Source: Lichenicoccus sp965277665
GTDB taxonomy: Bacteria > Pseudomonadota > Alphaproteobacteria > Acetobacterales > Acetobacteraceae
Direction of reading: 5' to 3'
NCBI RefSeq assembly: GCF_965277665.1
Contig: NZ_OZ255835.1
Location: forward strand, 2,790,001-2,854,000
Length of the DNA: 64,000 nucleotides
Under the pieces are notes generated by a model, which did not search any database, had not been told where the DNA came from, and saw only the letters and a program-made list of their open reading frames with translations. Shown here in pieces: positions 25,085 through 33,384 of the stretch. The first letter of the stretch is position 1, and every line of letters starts with the position of its first letter. A program made the position numbers and the translations under genes.

Positions 25085-25837
25085 TCACACCGCGTGCGGC
25101 TTGTGCCCACGATCCGTCTCATGCCCCGCCATCTGCAACAGCGCCTGCAGCGTCCCGGCGCGCTCCGCCAAGGTGACGGCTTCGAGCAGAGCCTGCTTTT
25201 CCGGCGGGGGGAACGGGCAGATCATGCTCAGGGTGGTGATCAGCGTCTCGTCGTCCATCTGCTCGATCGCCTCCCAGCGGGCCTCGAAGCCTCGCAGCGT
25301 GAAATACTGCCGGAGCGATTGCAGGAGCTGGGTGCGATCGAATTCGAACGCGCCGGGCTCGACCAGATCCGCCGCGAAGAGCCGGAAATCCGGCCGCACC
25401 TGCCTGTAGCCGTTGCGGACATCGACCTCCTGCCAGACCCGGAAGCGCGCGATGCCGAGCAGGCTGATCGAGAAGGTGCCATCCTCGCGCTCGGCGAACG
25501 AGGTCAGGCGTCCGACGCAGCCGACACGATACAAGGCCGCTGGCCGCTCCAATCCCCCGCCGGCGCCGGCGTCGGATGCCGTCGCCGGATCGTCGTCGTC
25601 GTCATCGTCGGTGTCGTACTTCACCCCCTGCGGCTGGATCATGCCGATCAGACGGCGCTCGCGGAGCGCGTCATCGACCATCGCGACATAGCGCGGCTCG
25701 AAGATGTTCAGCGGCAGCCGCCCACGTGGCAGGAGCAGCGCGCCGGCAAGCGGGAAGACCGCGAGCTCGCCATCGAGGTCCGCCAGGCCGATCTCGTTCA
25801 GGCGCGGCAGCCTGCGTCGGCCGGATGCTTGCGCCAT
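25085..25837 (-). CDS. LON peptidase substrate-binding domain protein
   Basis: A 250-residue protein with the Lon N-terminal domain only (LAVFPLAGALLLPRGRLPLNIFEPRY, then GCVGRLTSFAEREDGTFSISLLG); no AAA or protease domain follows. An insertion near residue 75 contains a run of Asp (YDTDDDDDDD), encoded by an imperfect GTC/GTG-type triplet repeat on the plus strand. It starts 5 bp after the cnoX stop. Proteins of this type are thought to bind unfolded substrates; the exact role is not established. Confidence 0.87.
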   Translation of the reverse strand: MAQASGRRRLPRLNEIGLADLDGELAVFPLAGALLLPRGRLPLNIFEPRYVAMVDDALRERRLIGMIQPQGVKYDTDDDDDDDPATASDAGAGGGLERPAALYRVGCVGRLTSFAEREDGTFSISLLGIARFRVWQEVDVRNGYRQVRPDFRLFAADLVEPGAFEFDRTQLLQSLRQYFTLRGFEARWEAIEQMDDETLITTLSMICPFPPPEKQALLEAVTLAERAGTLQALLQMAGHETDRGHKPHAV

Positions 25838-25842
25838 CCGGG

Positions 25843-26892
25843 CTAGCTGAACAGCAGGGCAGACATGCGGCGCCGCGCGGTCAAGGTGACGGGATCGTCG
25901 AAGCCCCAGGCCTCGAAGAACCGGATCAGCTGCAGGCGCGCCGCCCCCTCGTTCCAGCTCCGGTCGCGGCGCATGATCTCGAGCAGGGCGTCCGCGGCCT
26001 CCTGGCGTTGTCCGGCGCCGTTCAGGCCGGTCGCGAGTTCGTAGCGCGCGGCATGATCGTCCGGATCGGCGGCGACACGCCGGCGGACACCATCGAGGCC
26101 GTCCGCCGCCCGGCGACCTTCGGCGGCCAGGGCGATGGCGCTGCGCGCGCCCGCGATCTCGGCATGGCCGGCGAGCTTGGCCGGCACCTGCTCGAGCGCC
26201 GCCAGCGCCTGCTCCTCGTCGCCCATCGCGAGCAACGCGCGGGCCAGGCCACCCCACGCCTCGGGGCTTTCCGGCTCCTGCTCCAGGGTGGCGCTGAACA
26301 GCGACGCCGCCGCCTCGGCCTCGCCGGCCTCCATCGCCGCGCGCGCTTCGCCCAGCGTATCGGCGGACGGCATGCTGCCGCCGGCGGCCTTGAGCAGCGC
26401 CTCGACGAAACGCTTGATCTCGCTCTCCGGCAACGCGCCCTGGAACAGGTCCAGGATCTGGCCCTGCCAGAAGGCGGCGACCGTCGGGACCGATTGCAGC
26501 GGCAGGCCCACCTGGGTCAGCTGCTGCACCAGCGCCCGGTTCTGGTCGATGTCGATCTTGACCAGCTTGATGCGGCCGCCGGCGGCGCGGGTCACCTTTT
26601 CCAGCGCCGGGGTGAGCTGCTTGCAGGGCCCGCACCAGGTCGCCCAGAAATCGACGAGGACCGGCACGGTGCGCGAGGCCTCGATGACCTCGGCCATGAA
26701 GCTGTTCTGGTCGCCATCGACGATCATGTCCTCGGCGACGGTGCCCTGGCCGATGATGTCGGGGTCCGACGCGGGATGCGGCGTGACGGGCGCCCCCCGG
26801 GTTCCGGCCGCCTGGCCTTGACCGGGCGTGGGCCGACGCGCCGGTGCGGTTCCGCCCGGAGCAGCCTTGTTCTGGCCGATGATGTAATCCAT
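25843..26892 (-). CDS. cnoX: Thioredoxin-TPR co-chaperone of the CnoX/YbbN family
   Basis: A 349-residue protein: a low-complexity N-terminus, a thioredoxin domain (VLVDFWATWCGPCKQL, C87 and C90; cis-Pro in QSVPTVAAF), then tandem TPR-like helices to the C-terminus. E. coli CnoX holds oxidised or unfolded proteins and hands them to GroEL. Here the CGPC site is intact, so oxidoreductase activity is likely. The start is ATG 26892; the longer open frame is not family-like. It heads the cnoX / Lon-N / Trm112 row. Confidence 0.87.
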   Translation of the reverse strand: MDYIIGQNKAAPGGTAPARRPTPGQGQAAGTRGAPVTPHPASDPDIIGQGTVAEDMIVDGDQNSFMAEVIEASRTVPVLVDFWATWCGPCKQLTPALEKVTRAAGGRIKLVKIDIDQNRALVQQLTQVGLPLQSVPTVAAFWQGQILDLFQGALPESEIKRFVEALLKAAGGSMPSADTLGEARAAMEAGEAEAAASLFSATLEQEPESPEAWGGLARALLAMGDEEQALAALEQVPAKLAGHAEIAGARSAIALAAEGRRAADGLDGVRRRVAADPDDHAARYELATGLNGAGQRQEAADALLEIMRRDRSWNEGAARLQLIRFFEAWGFDDPVTLTARRRMSALLFS

Positions 26893-27052
26893 GGGCACAA
26901 CCGATCCTGGTCTGGCAGCCGTTGCGTCGAGAACGCGCCTTAAGATTGGCGTACGCTGGCCGTCCCGCAAGCGTCTTTGCCGCCCGATTTTCCGCAAGGC
27001 TGCCTCTTGCGCCTGCCCCCCGGACGGCATAAAAGCCCGCACCGTGCGGAGC

Positions 27053-27127
27053 GCGGGCGTAGCTCAGGGGTAGAGCACAACCTTGCCAAGGTTGGGGTCG
27101 AGGGTTCGAATCCCTTCGCCCGCTCCA
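27053..27127 (+). tRNA. tRNA-Gly (anticodon GCC)
   Basis: The acceptor stem GCGGGCG pairs with CGCCCGC, the D arm is GCTCAGGGGTAGAGC, the anticodon arm CAACC-TTGCCAA-GGTTG places GCC at 27085-27087, and the T arm is GAGGG-TTCGAAT-CCCTT. The discriminator T is followed by an encoded CCA. A decayed gene lies directly downstream. Confidence 0.97.
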
Positions 27128-27139
27128 GATTTTCTCAAG

Positions 27140-27400
27140 GGAATCAGGCGCTTAGGATGCTCCTTGGCGACCGCCGGCCGGCCGATCAGAGTGCAACTGG
27201 CGAGCGGATAGCGGGGGATGGGCTTCCGGGCCGCCTCCGGCACCTCGCCTTCCTAGACCGGCATCGCGCAGAACGTATCCTAGTCGAGGATACGATCCTG
27301 CCCGGCCTGGGTCCTGAGATAGCGATCGCGGCTCTCGACCCCGCACGTGAAGCCGTTGCGGTCGTGCGCGTCATTCTGGACGGCAATCCGCGGTGGTTCC
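27140..27400 (-). pseudogene. Remnant of a GNAT acetyltransferase (TacT-like toxin type)
   Basis: Reading the minus strand in the frame of base 27366 gives AHDRNGFTCGVESRDRYLR, close to the conserved start of GNAT toxins of the DUF1778-antitoxin systems (HDRxxFDCGxxxLDRYLR), followed by TQAGQDRILD and an in-frame TAG (27282-27280). Beyond it, still in frame, come a second TAG (27255-27253) and then IPRYPLASCTLIGRPAVAKE, which resembles the later acetyl-CoA-site region. About 20 residues expected between the blocks are missing. Two stops and a deletion make it non-functional. No antitoxin gene remains. Its position next to tRNA-Gly suggests a past insertion. Confidence 0.65.
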
Positions 27401-27457
27401 CGCCACCTCGATATCGGAACAAACACGGCAGGTCGCAGACGGCCTCGCCGCTTCCGT

Positions 27458-28285
27458 TCACGTCCCGACCCACGCCAGCGAGCGACGCACCGCCGCCTCG
27501 ATGACCTGCAGCTGCAGCCTCGCTACTCTGCGCCACGGCTGCGCGTCCTGACCGCGCCGCATGCGAAGCGGCACCTCTATTCCGACCGGCAGCGCGGGCC
27601 TCGCGTCCAGCGCAGCACGCAGCGGCCCGAGATCCCGGTCGCCCTCTCCCAAGGCCACGTTGGTCCAGCCGTCCTCGACGCGGCGCACCGCCTTGAGATG
27701 CAGGTGTACGCACACATCGAGCGCCGAGATCGCATCGGCGACGGGGTCGATCTCCGGGCGGTGGCTTCCCGTATTGCCCGGGTCGTAGTTCAGCCTGAGC
27801 TCGGGCACGTCGATTTGCCGCACGAGCGCGATCCCGTCGGCTGCGACGTCGATGAGGTTCGGCCGCGCATCTCCAGGATTTTCAAGCCCGATGACCAGGC
27901 CGATCGCCTCCGCGTGTCGCACGAGCGGCCCGATATTGCGCAAGAACGCGGCCTTGTTCTCGCGGACCGCTGCATTGGTATTGATGACACGCGCACCGAG
28001 ACGTCGGGCAAAATCCATCCGCCTGAGGAAAACGGCCACCGCGTCCTCACGCCCGAGGTCGATATGCGACGAGAGCGCGTGGCAGCCGAGACCCGATGCG
28101 CGCAGCAGCGACGACCAGCGCGTCGCTTCGGCCTCGCCGAACGCCGTCTCGTCAAACGGTTCCGTGTAGCCGACGATGAAAGCAGGCTCGACATGCGCAG
28201 CACCGCAGCGCGCCAGGCTCTCGAGCACGACGGCCGCCTCCCAGCCGTCGTAGGGTGCCGCCGACACCGAGACGATCCGCCCCAT
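27458..28285 (-). CDS. Sugar phosphate isomerase/epimerase family TIM-barrel protein
   Basis: A 275-residue protein of the xylose-isomerase-like AP endonuclease 2 superfamily. Barrel strands include LGCHALSSHIDLG, GARVINTNAAV, IGLVIGLENPGD with the metal Glu, ELRLNYDPGNTG and VCVHLHLKAV with the metal His. It should isomerise or epimerise a sugar or keto-acid derivative using a divalent metal. The start is ATG 28285, six bases after GGAGGGC, though GTG 28288 is possible. It is the last gene of the SDR / lactate-type permease operon. Confidence 0.75.
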   Translation of the reverse strand: MGRIVSVSAAPYDGWEAAVVLESLARCGAAHVEPAFIVGYTEPFDETAFGEAEATRWSSLLRASGLGCHALSSHIDLGREDAVAVFLRRMDFARRLGARVINTNAAVRENKAAFLRNIGPLVRHAEAIGLVIGLENPGDARPNLIDVAADGIALVRQIDVPELRLNYDPGNTGSHRPEIDPVADAISALDVCVHLHLKAVRRVEDGWTNVALGEGDRDLGPLRAALDARPALPVGIEVPLRMRRGQDAQPWRRVARLQLQVIEAAVRRSLAWVGT

Positions 28286-28298
28286 CACGCCCTCCTGC

Positions 28299-29891
28299 TT
28301 ACCGGACCCCCGGCACGATGAATCGCGCGACCGGTGGCAGCGACTGCACCAGGCTGAGCCCGCACATCAGCGCCAGCAGGAGCATGCTCCAGCCGATCAC
28401 GCGACGCAGGATCGCGGCTTCCTGGCCGACCAGTGAAACCGTGGCGGAGGCGACCGCAAGGCTCTGCACGCTGATCGCCTTGGCGACGACGCCGCCCGAC
28501 GAGTTGGACGCGGCGGCGAGCAGAGGGGGAATGCCCACACCTTTCGCCGCCACGATCTGCAGGCCGCCGAACAGCACATTCGATGAGGAGTCGGAGCCGG
28601 TGAGCGCCGACCCGATCCAGCCGATCAGCGGCGAGGCGAGCGCAAAACCCACTGGACCCAGGCCGGTCAACAGCAATCCCATCGTCCGCGTCTGGCCGGA
28701 CAGATTGGCGACGAAGGCGAGCGCGAAGATTGCCATCACCGTCAGCACCGCGCCGCCGATGCCGAGCGCCGTGTCGCAGTAGGAGCGCCATGCGACACGC
28801 AACGGGACGCGCAGGGTCGCGACAGCGAGAAGTCCTGCGAGCAGCAGCAGGGTTCCTGTCGTGCCGAGCAGGTCGACGCGGAAGCTCGTCGGAACCCGCG
28901 TACCATCGGGAAGTCCCACATGCAGGCCGGGCCAGTCGAAGGCAACGCGGCTGCGACGAAGCAGTCGTGCGACAGGCGTCCATTGCGCGGCTGCGAAAAC
29001 GACGATGATCAGCCCGTACGGCGCGAGTGCCAGCGCCGTCTGCCGCCCTTCGCCGCTCTCTGGCGTCCGGATCCCTGCCGCACCGCGCGGGGCCCGTGCC
29101 ACCCCGACGATGGCCGCCGAGGCGACGAGGGCTGCCACCACGTCGGCGAGCCGCACCGACACATAGTTCGAGACGGCGAACTGTGTCCCGCCGAACGCGA
29201 TCCCGGCGAGGAGAGCCACGCCGAAATGCTCGCCGAGCGCGCGCCTGCCACCGACCAGGAACAGCAGGATGAACGGCACCAGTGCGGCGAGCAGCGGCGT
29301 CTGCCGCCCGACCATCGCGCCAAGCGGATCGAGCGGCAGCCCGGTTGCGGACGCGAGTGCCACGATCGGCAGTGCAAGCGTGCCGAAAGCGACAGGCACG
29401 GAATCGGCGATCAGCGCGCAGACCGCCGCCTCGAGCGGCGCAATGCCGGCCGCGACGAGCATGGCGCCGCAGATCGCGACCGGCGCGCCGGCGCCGATCA
29501 GTCCTTCCAGCAGGCCGCCGAACCCGTAGGCGATCAGCAGCACCTGGACCGGCTTGGGCCCACCTGCCCGCGCGAAAGCATGCCGAAGCGCCTCGAAATG
29601 GCCGCTCCTCAGCGTCACGTCGTAGATCCAAAGCGCGTTCAGGATCACCCAGGCGACCGAGACCAGGCCGAAGAGGGCGCCGAGTGCTGCCATGTCGAGC
29701 GCCGGCCCGACGCCGACGCCGTAGGCGCCGACCGCGACCAGCAGTGCTGCCGCGAGTGCTGCACCCGCCGCGCGCTCGGCCCGCCAGCCGAACACGCCGA
29801 GCAGCAGGAAGAGCACGACGATCGGCGCGAGCGCCACCATGGACGACCAGCCGAGCGAGCCGAGCACGGGGGCGGCGACTTGCCGGACCAT
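28299..29891 (-). CDS. L-lactate/glycolate permease family (LctP) transporter
   Basis: A 530-residue integral membrane protein with 12 or more helices and LctP-family signatures: FGGLLEGLIGAGAPVAICGAML, IADSVPVAFGTLALP, LIGWIGSALTGSDSSSNVLFGGLQ and AASNSSGGVVAKAISVQS. It should import 2-hydroxy acids such as lactate or glycolate with protons. The neighbours (SDR, TIM-barrel isomerase, divergent GntR) suggest a hydroxy or sugar acid as the real substrate; that is inference. AGGGG lies just before the start. Confidence 0.88.
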   Translation of the reverse strand: MVRQVAAPVLGSLGWSSMVALAPIVVLFLLLGVFGWRAERAAGAALAAALLVAVGAYGVGVGPALDMAALGALFGLVSVAWVILNALWIYDVTLRSGHFEALRHAFARAGGPKPVQVLLIAYGFGGLLEGLIGAGAPVAICGAMLVAAGIAPLEAAVCALIADSVPVAFGTLALPIVALASATGLPLDPLGAMVGRQTPLLAALVPFILLFLVGGRRALGEHFGVALLAGIAFGGTQFAVSNYVSVRLADVVAALVASAAIVGVARAPRGAAGIRTPESGEGRQTALALAPYGLIIVVFAAAQWTPVARLLRRSRVAFDWPGLHVGLPDGTRVPTSFRVDLLGTTGTLLLLAGLLAVATLRVPLRVAWRSYCDTALGIGGAVLTVMAIFALAFVANLSGQTRTMGLLLTGLGPVGFALASPLIGWIGSALTGSDSSSNVLFGGLQIVAAKGVGIPPLLAAASNSSGGVVAKAISVQSLAVASATVSLVGQEAAILRRVIGWSMLLLALMCGLSLVQSLPPVARFIVPGVR

Positions 29892-29920
29892 GCGCCCCTA
29901 CCCTCTTTTGCCGGTGGCGG

Positions 29921-30679
29921 TCAGTGGATGTGCGAGCCGCCGTTGATGTCCCACGTCGCGCCCGTCACGAACGCGGTGGACGGGCGGCACAGGAAGGCGA
30001 CCACGTCGGCAACGTCGTCCGTCGTGCCCGAACGGTTGACCGGGATCTCGGCGATCAGCCTCGCCCTGCGCTCGGGGTTGAGCTTGCCCGCGGTGATGTC
30101 CGTGTCGATCAGCCCGGGTGCCACCGAGTTGACCGTCACTCCGTGCGGTCCGACCTCGCGGGCGAGGGCGCGCGCGAAACCCAGCAGCGCCGCCTTCGCC
30201 GCCGAATAGGCGACGCCGCCGAACACGCCGCCGCCGCGCTCGGCCGAGACCGAGGACAGCATGACGACCCGACCAAACCCGCGCGCCACCATCCCCGGCA
30301 TCGCCCGGCGGGTCGCCAGGAAGGAGCCGTGCACGTTGACGCGCATCACCCGCTCCCACTCGCCGATCGACACCTCCGCGAAGCGCGTCGGCGAGGTGAT
30401 CCCGGCATTGTTCACGAGCGCGCCGACTGGCGGCAGCGTCGTCTCGACCGCGGCGAAGGCCTGTTCGACGTCCCGCTCGGAGGTGACGTCGCAGCGGTGG
30501 CCACGCGCTTCGACGCCGTGGCGGGTGGCGATCTCGGCCGCCGCCGCCTCTGCCGCGTCGCCATCGATGTCGAGAATTGCGAGTGCCCAGCCTTCGGCGG
30601 CCAGCTTGTCGCCTGTCCGTCGCCCGATGCCGCGGAGCGACGCCGCCCCGGTCACGATTGCCGTCCGCCCGACCGACAT
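29921..30679 (-). CDS. SDR family oxidoreductase (operon with LctP permease)
   Basis: A 252-residue Rossmann dehydrogenase with the cofactor motif VTGAASLRGIG, LVNNAGITSP, the catalytic YSAAK, and NSVAPGLIDTDI. The Asp after the second strand (LDIDGD) favours NAD over NADP. The start is ATG 30679, preceded by AAGGAG at proper spacing. It is the first gene of the minus-strand operon SDR / permease / isomerase and faces the GntR regulator across 91 bp. It probably oxidises the acid imported by the permease. Confidence 0.85.
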   Translation of the reverse strand: MSVGRTAIVTGAASLRGIGRRTGDKLAAEGWALAILDIDGDAAEAAAAEIATRHGVEARGHRCDVTSERDVEQAFAAVETTLPPVGALVNNAGITSPTRFAEVSIGEWERVMRVNVHGSFLATRRAMPGMVARGFGRVVMLSSVSAERGGGVFGGVAYSAAKAALLGFARALAREVGPHGVTVNSVAPGLIDTDITAGKLNPERRARLIAEIPVNRSGTTDDVADVVAFLCRPSTAFVTGATWDINGGSHIH

Positions 30680-30770
30680 CCACCCATCTCCTTGTCTGAC
30701 TGTCGACATTGACCGGCATACGAGCGCCCTGCGAGCCTGTAAAGTGTCGCGAGACACGAAGAGGGGTCCG
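30680..30770. promoter_or_regulatory. Divergent promoter with candidate GntR operators
   Basis: The gap holds two short inverted repeats: GTGTC-GCGA-GACAC (around 30744-30757) and GTC-T-GAC within TTGTCTGACTGTCGACA (around 30692-30708). FadR-type GntR proteins often bind short GTC/GAC palindromes, so either could serve the regulator that starts at 30771. This is a pattern match only. Confidence 0.4.
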
Positions 30771-31442
30771 ATGCCGGCATCCAGTCTCGATGCGATCGAG
30801 CGCAGCACGTTGCGCGAGCGCTGTCTCGACGCGCTGCGCTCCGCCATCACGACCGGCCGTCTGGGTCCTGGGGACCACCTCAACGAGGTGGAGCTCGCGG
30901 CCTCTCTCGGCGTCAGCCGCGCAACGATCCGGGAAGCGCTACGCCACCTGCAGCAGGACGGCCTCGTCGTCGCGCGGAGCCGCGGCATGCTGCGGGTCCG
31001 CGAGGTTGCCGATGACGAGATCCGCGGGCTCTATGCCGCTCGCGCCGCTCTCGAGGCGCTCGCCGCCGAGACCCTGGCCGCCCGTTCCGAGCGAAGCGCT
31101 ACCGTCGACGCGCTCGATGCGGCGGTTTTTCGCCTTGAGGCGGCCGAGGGTGATCTTCCAGCCCAGGTCGAGGCCGACCTCGCATTCCACGTCTTGCTTT
31201 GCGAGCTCTCCGGCAACGCGACCCTGCTGCGTCTCTGGCACTCACTTGAGGGTCCGGTGCGCATCACCGTCATGCATGCCGGCCTGAGCCGCGCTCTGCA
31301 CAACATGGCGGCCGTGCGCCATCGTCCGATCGTCGCGGCAATCTCCACCGGAAACGTCGCGGCGTCGCGCGCGACCATCGTCCGTCACATGGCGGAAGCG
31401 GCGGAGCGCCTGGTGCGCGCCGGTGGACCTTCGGCCGCCTAG
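30771..31442 (+). CDS. GntR family transcriptional regulator (FadR/FCD type)
   Basis: A 223-residue regulator with an N-terminal winged helix-turn-helix (LGPGDHLNEVELAASLGVSRATIREALRHL begins near residue 30) and an all-helical C-terminal FCD ligand domain (LYAARAALEALAAETLA, DLAFHVLLCELSGN, with a metal-site His in VRHRPIVAAI). It is transcribed divergently from the SDR / permease / isomerase operon and probably controls it, responding to a carboxylic acid. Confidence 0.88.
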   Translation: MPASSLDAIERSTLRERCLDALRSAITTGRLGPGDHLNEVELAASLGVSRATIREALRHLQQDGLVVARSRGMLRVREVADDEIRGLYAARAALEALAAETLAARSERSATVDALDAAVFRLEAAEGDLPAQVEADLAFHVLLCELSGNATLLRLWHSLEGPVRITVMHAGLSRALHNMAAVRHRPIVAAISTGNVAASRATIVRHMAEAAERLVRAGGPSAA

Positions 31443-31519
31443 CCCGCCCCTCGGTTGGTGACCGCGCGCGCGACGGCTGGGGATGCTGCAAGACCGCGTC
31501 TGGTGGAGGCTTGTGCGTC

Positions 31520-31593
31520 CGTCTCACCGAGCGTGCGCCGTGTCTCGACGAGTGTGCGGCGGACGGCTCGCTCCGTCTCAGGGAATGTGCGTC
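31520..31593. repeat. Three imperfect direct repeats after the GntR gene
   Basis: The pattern [C/T]GTCTC-nnn-GA-nn-GTGCG occurs at 31520, 31541 and 31574 (spacings 21 and 33 bp). It lies in the 244-bp non-coding gap between two convergent genes. Function unknown; it could be a decayed coding repeat or protein-binding sites. Confidence 0.45.
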
Positions 31594-31686
31594 GGGCAGT
31601 TCATTGTTGCGCGCCGCTACACATAGGCAGACCGGATCATGGATCAGTCACACACCGCCAGATGCTGTCGTCGCAACGCTGGCTAT

Positions 31687-32442
31687 TTAGATGCTCTGCC
31701 CCCCGGATACCTCGATCCGTTGCGCATTCACCCAGCGGTTGTCGTCGGATAGGAGACCGGCAATCATTGGCCCTATGTCGTCCGGCAGCCCGGTGCGACC
31801 CAGCGCGGTCATAGCTGCTACCATCCTTTTGACATCGGGGTTGTCGCGCAGGCGGCCACCGCCAAAATCGGTTTCGATAGCACCCGGCGCCACGGTGTTG
31901 ACTGCGATACCGCGGCTACCCAGCTCCTTCGCCATGTAGCGGGTGAGGACCTCAATCGCCCCCTTCACTGCTGCGTAAGCGGCGGAACCCGGAAAGGAGA
32001 ATCGGGTCAGGCCGGAGGACACGTTCACGATACGACCGCCGTCCGCGATCAGCGGCAATAACGCTTGGGTGAGGAAAAACACTCCCTTGAAGTGGACGTT
32101 GACCAGCCCGTCGAACTGGGCTTCGGTCGTATCCTTGATGAGAGCGTAGTCTGCATGACCGGCGTTATTCACCAGGTGATCGAGTGTGTCGCGATCCCAT
32201 GTCTCGCGCAGTGCCTTACTCAACTGCTCCACGAAATGCGGGAAGGCGGAAACATCGCCAGTGTCGAGCTGCAAAGCAATCGCCCTGCGACCCATCGCCT
32301 TTATCTCGGCGACAGCAGCCTGTGCCGCTTCATTGCTGCTCTGATAGGTGAGGATGACGTCCCCGCCGTGTCGTGCGATACCGAGCGCGGTGTTGCGCCC
32401 AAGACCTCGACTTGCGCCGGTGACGAGTGCAATCTTGCTCAT
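31687..32442 (-). CDS. SDR family oxidoreductase
   Basis: A 251-residue dehydrogenase with VTGASRGLGRN, LVNNAGHADYA, the catalytic YAAVK, NTVAPGAIETDFGGG and a C-terminal RIEVSGGQSI. The start is ATG 32442, nine bases after GGGAG; about 34 codons of open frame upstream are not conserved-looking. It is the last gene of the minus-strand set TetR / LLM oxidoreductase / EthD protein / SDR. Base composition is slightly less GC-rich than the neighbours, consistent with an accessory cluster. The substrate is unknown. Confidence 0.85.
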   Translation of the reverse strand: MSKIALVTGASRGLGRNTALGIARHGGDVILTYQSSNEAAQAAVAEIKAMGRRAIALQLDTGDVSAFPHFVEQLSKALRETWDRDTLDHLVNNAGHADYALIKDTTEAQFDGLVNVHFKGVFFLTQALLPLIADGGRIVNVSSGLTRFSFPGSAAYAAVKGAIEVLTRYMAKELGSRGIAVNTVAPGAIETDFGGGRLRDNPDVKRMVAAMTALGRTGLPDDIGPMIAGLLSDDNRWVNAQRIEVSGGQSI

Positions 32443-32634
32443 TTGTTGTCTCCCATAGAGATGATGTGCTGCGTTCCGGTAGCTGCGCTGGATTGCGCGT
32501 TGGGATGAGACTTGCGCGTCGGACGATACTGGACCCTCGGACATCGTGGGCTTGACCTTAGCGGCCAGGCCGGCTTCCGCCCTTTGGCGTGCATGCCGCG
32601 AGCTTGAGGGTATCGCGGTTGCGAGGCGCGCTGA

Positions 32635-33384
32635 TCACCATTCTCGCAACCCTTCTGCGCGACGTCCGGACACCCACTGCTCTGCGTTGACACACTGGAT
32701 CGTGAAGAACGTTCTTCGGTCGATAAAAAGATCGTTGTGGGTCTGCTGAATGCCTCCCATCAATGGATCGCTAAAGCAGATTTGCAGGTCTTCGGACGTT
32801 CGGAACCAAACCTCGACAAACCCGTCGACAGGTGGCTCCGCGACTTCATAGTCGTCATCGACCACATGGTTTGTGGTGAAGCGGGAGATGCCTTGGGTCG
32901 CCGCGACGTAGCCAACGTGGTCATCCCAATGCCTACGGAACTCGATCAGGTTCATGCCCGGCCGCCGCTTCATGGACGTAATCACCTTGATCCCGCGCCC
33001 GGTATCCCGCGGTCCTTTCGGTGCACCGTTGATGCCAACACGCTCCTTCGTCACAAGCCAGGTTGACGTCGGGTCGAGATGCTCCATTCCAACCGTGCCC
33101 GCCGCCTCCCGGAATGCGATGGCGCCGCCTAGCGTGTCGAATGCGACGGTCTCCACGGCCTCATAGCCATAGCGAATGTTGCCTCCAGGTGCCGGGTTGT
33201 GCGGCTCGGTTCGATGCGTCCGAGTGTAGAATCGGAAAGCCTGGCTTCGCTCGGCAAGGCCCGCGAGCGTGGCGGCGCTATGCCAGGCGGGGTCAAAGGG
33301 CACCCTGGTCGCCATGGGTTGGTTGATGCCGCCGCGCGGCACAATGGTATGGAAGACCTTGTAGAGGCCGTTTGCGGCCGTCAT
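32635..33384 (-). CDS. EthD domain protein
   Basis: A 249-residue protein. Its C-terminal half carries an EthD-type dimeric alpha/beta barrel (GIKVITSMKRRPGMNLIEFRRHW near residue 132, then GFVEVWFRTSEDLQ). The N-terminal half (YKVFHTIVPRGGINQPMA) looks like a diverged second copy. EthD proteins accompany oxidative degradation enzymes with unclear roles. The start overlaps the stop of the LLM oxidoreductase gene (ATGA), showing coupling. It probably helps the oxidation carried out by the neighbours. Confidence 0.75.
   Translation of the reverse strand: MTAANGLYKVFHTIVPRGGINQPMATRVPFDPAWHSAATLAGLAERSQAFRFYTRTHRTEPHNPAPGGNIRYGYEAVETVAFDTLGGAIAFREAAGTVGMEHLDPTSTWLVTKERVGINGAPKGPRDTGRGIKVITSMKRRPGMNLIEFRRHWDDHVGYVAATQGISRFTTNHVVDDDYEVAEPPVDGFVEVWFRTSEDLQICFSDPLMGGIQQTHNDLFIDRRTFFTIQCVNAEQWVSGRRAEGLREW

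Noticed and set aside
27128..27457. Genomic island attachment site at tRNA-Gly
   Set aside because: No integrase and no second copy of the tRNA 3' end were seen within the window, so an island boundary is not claimed as a feature.
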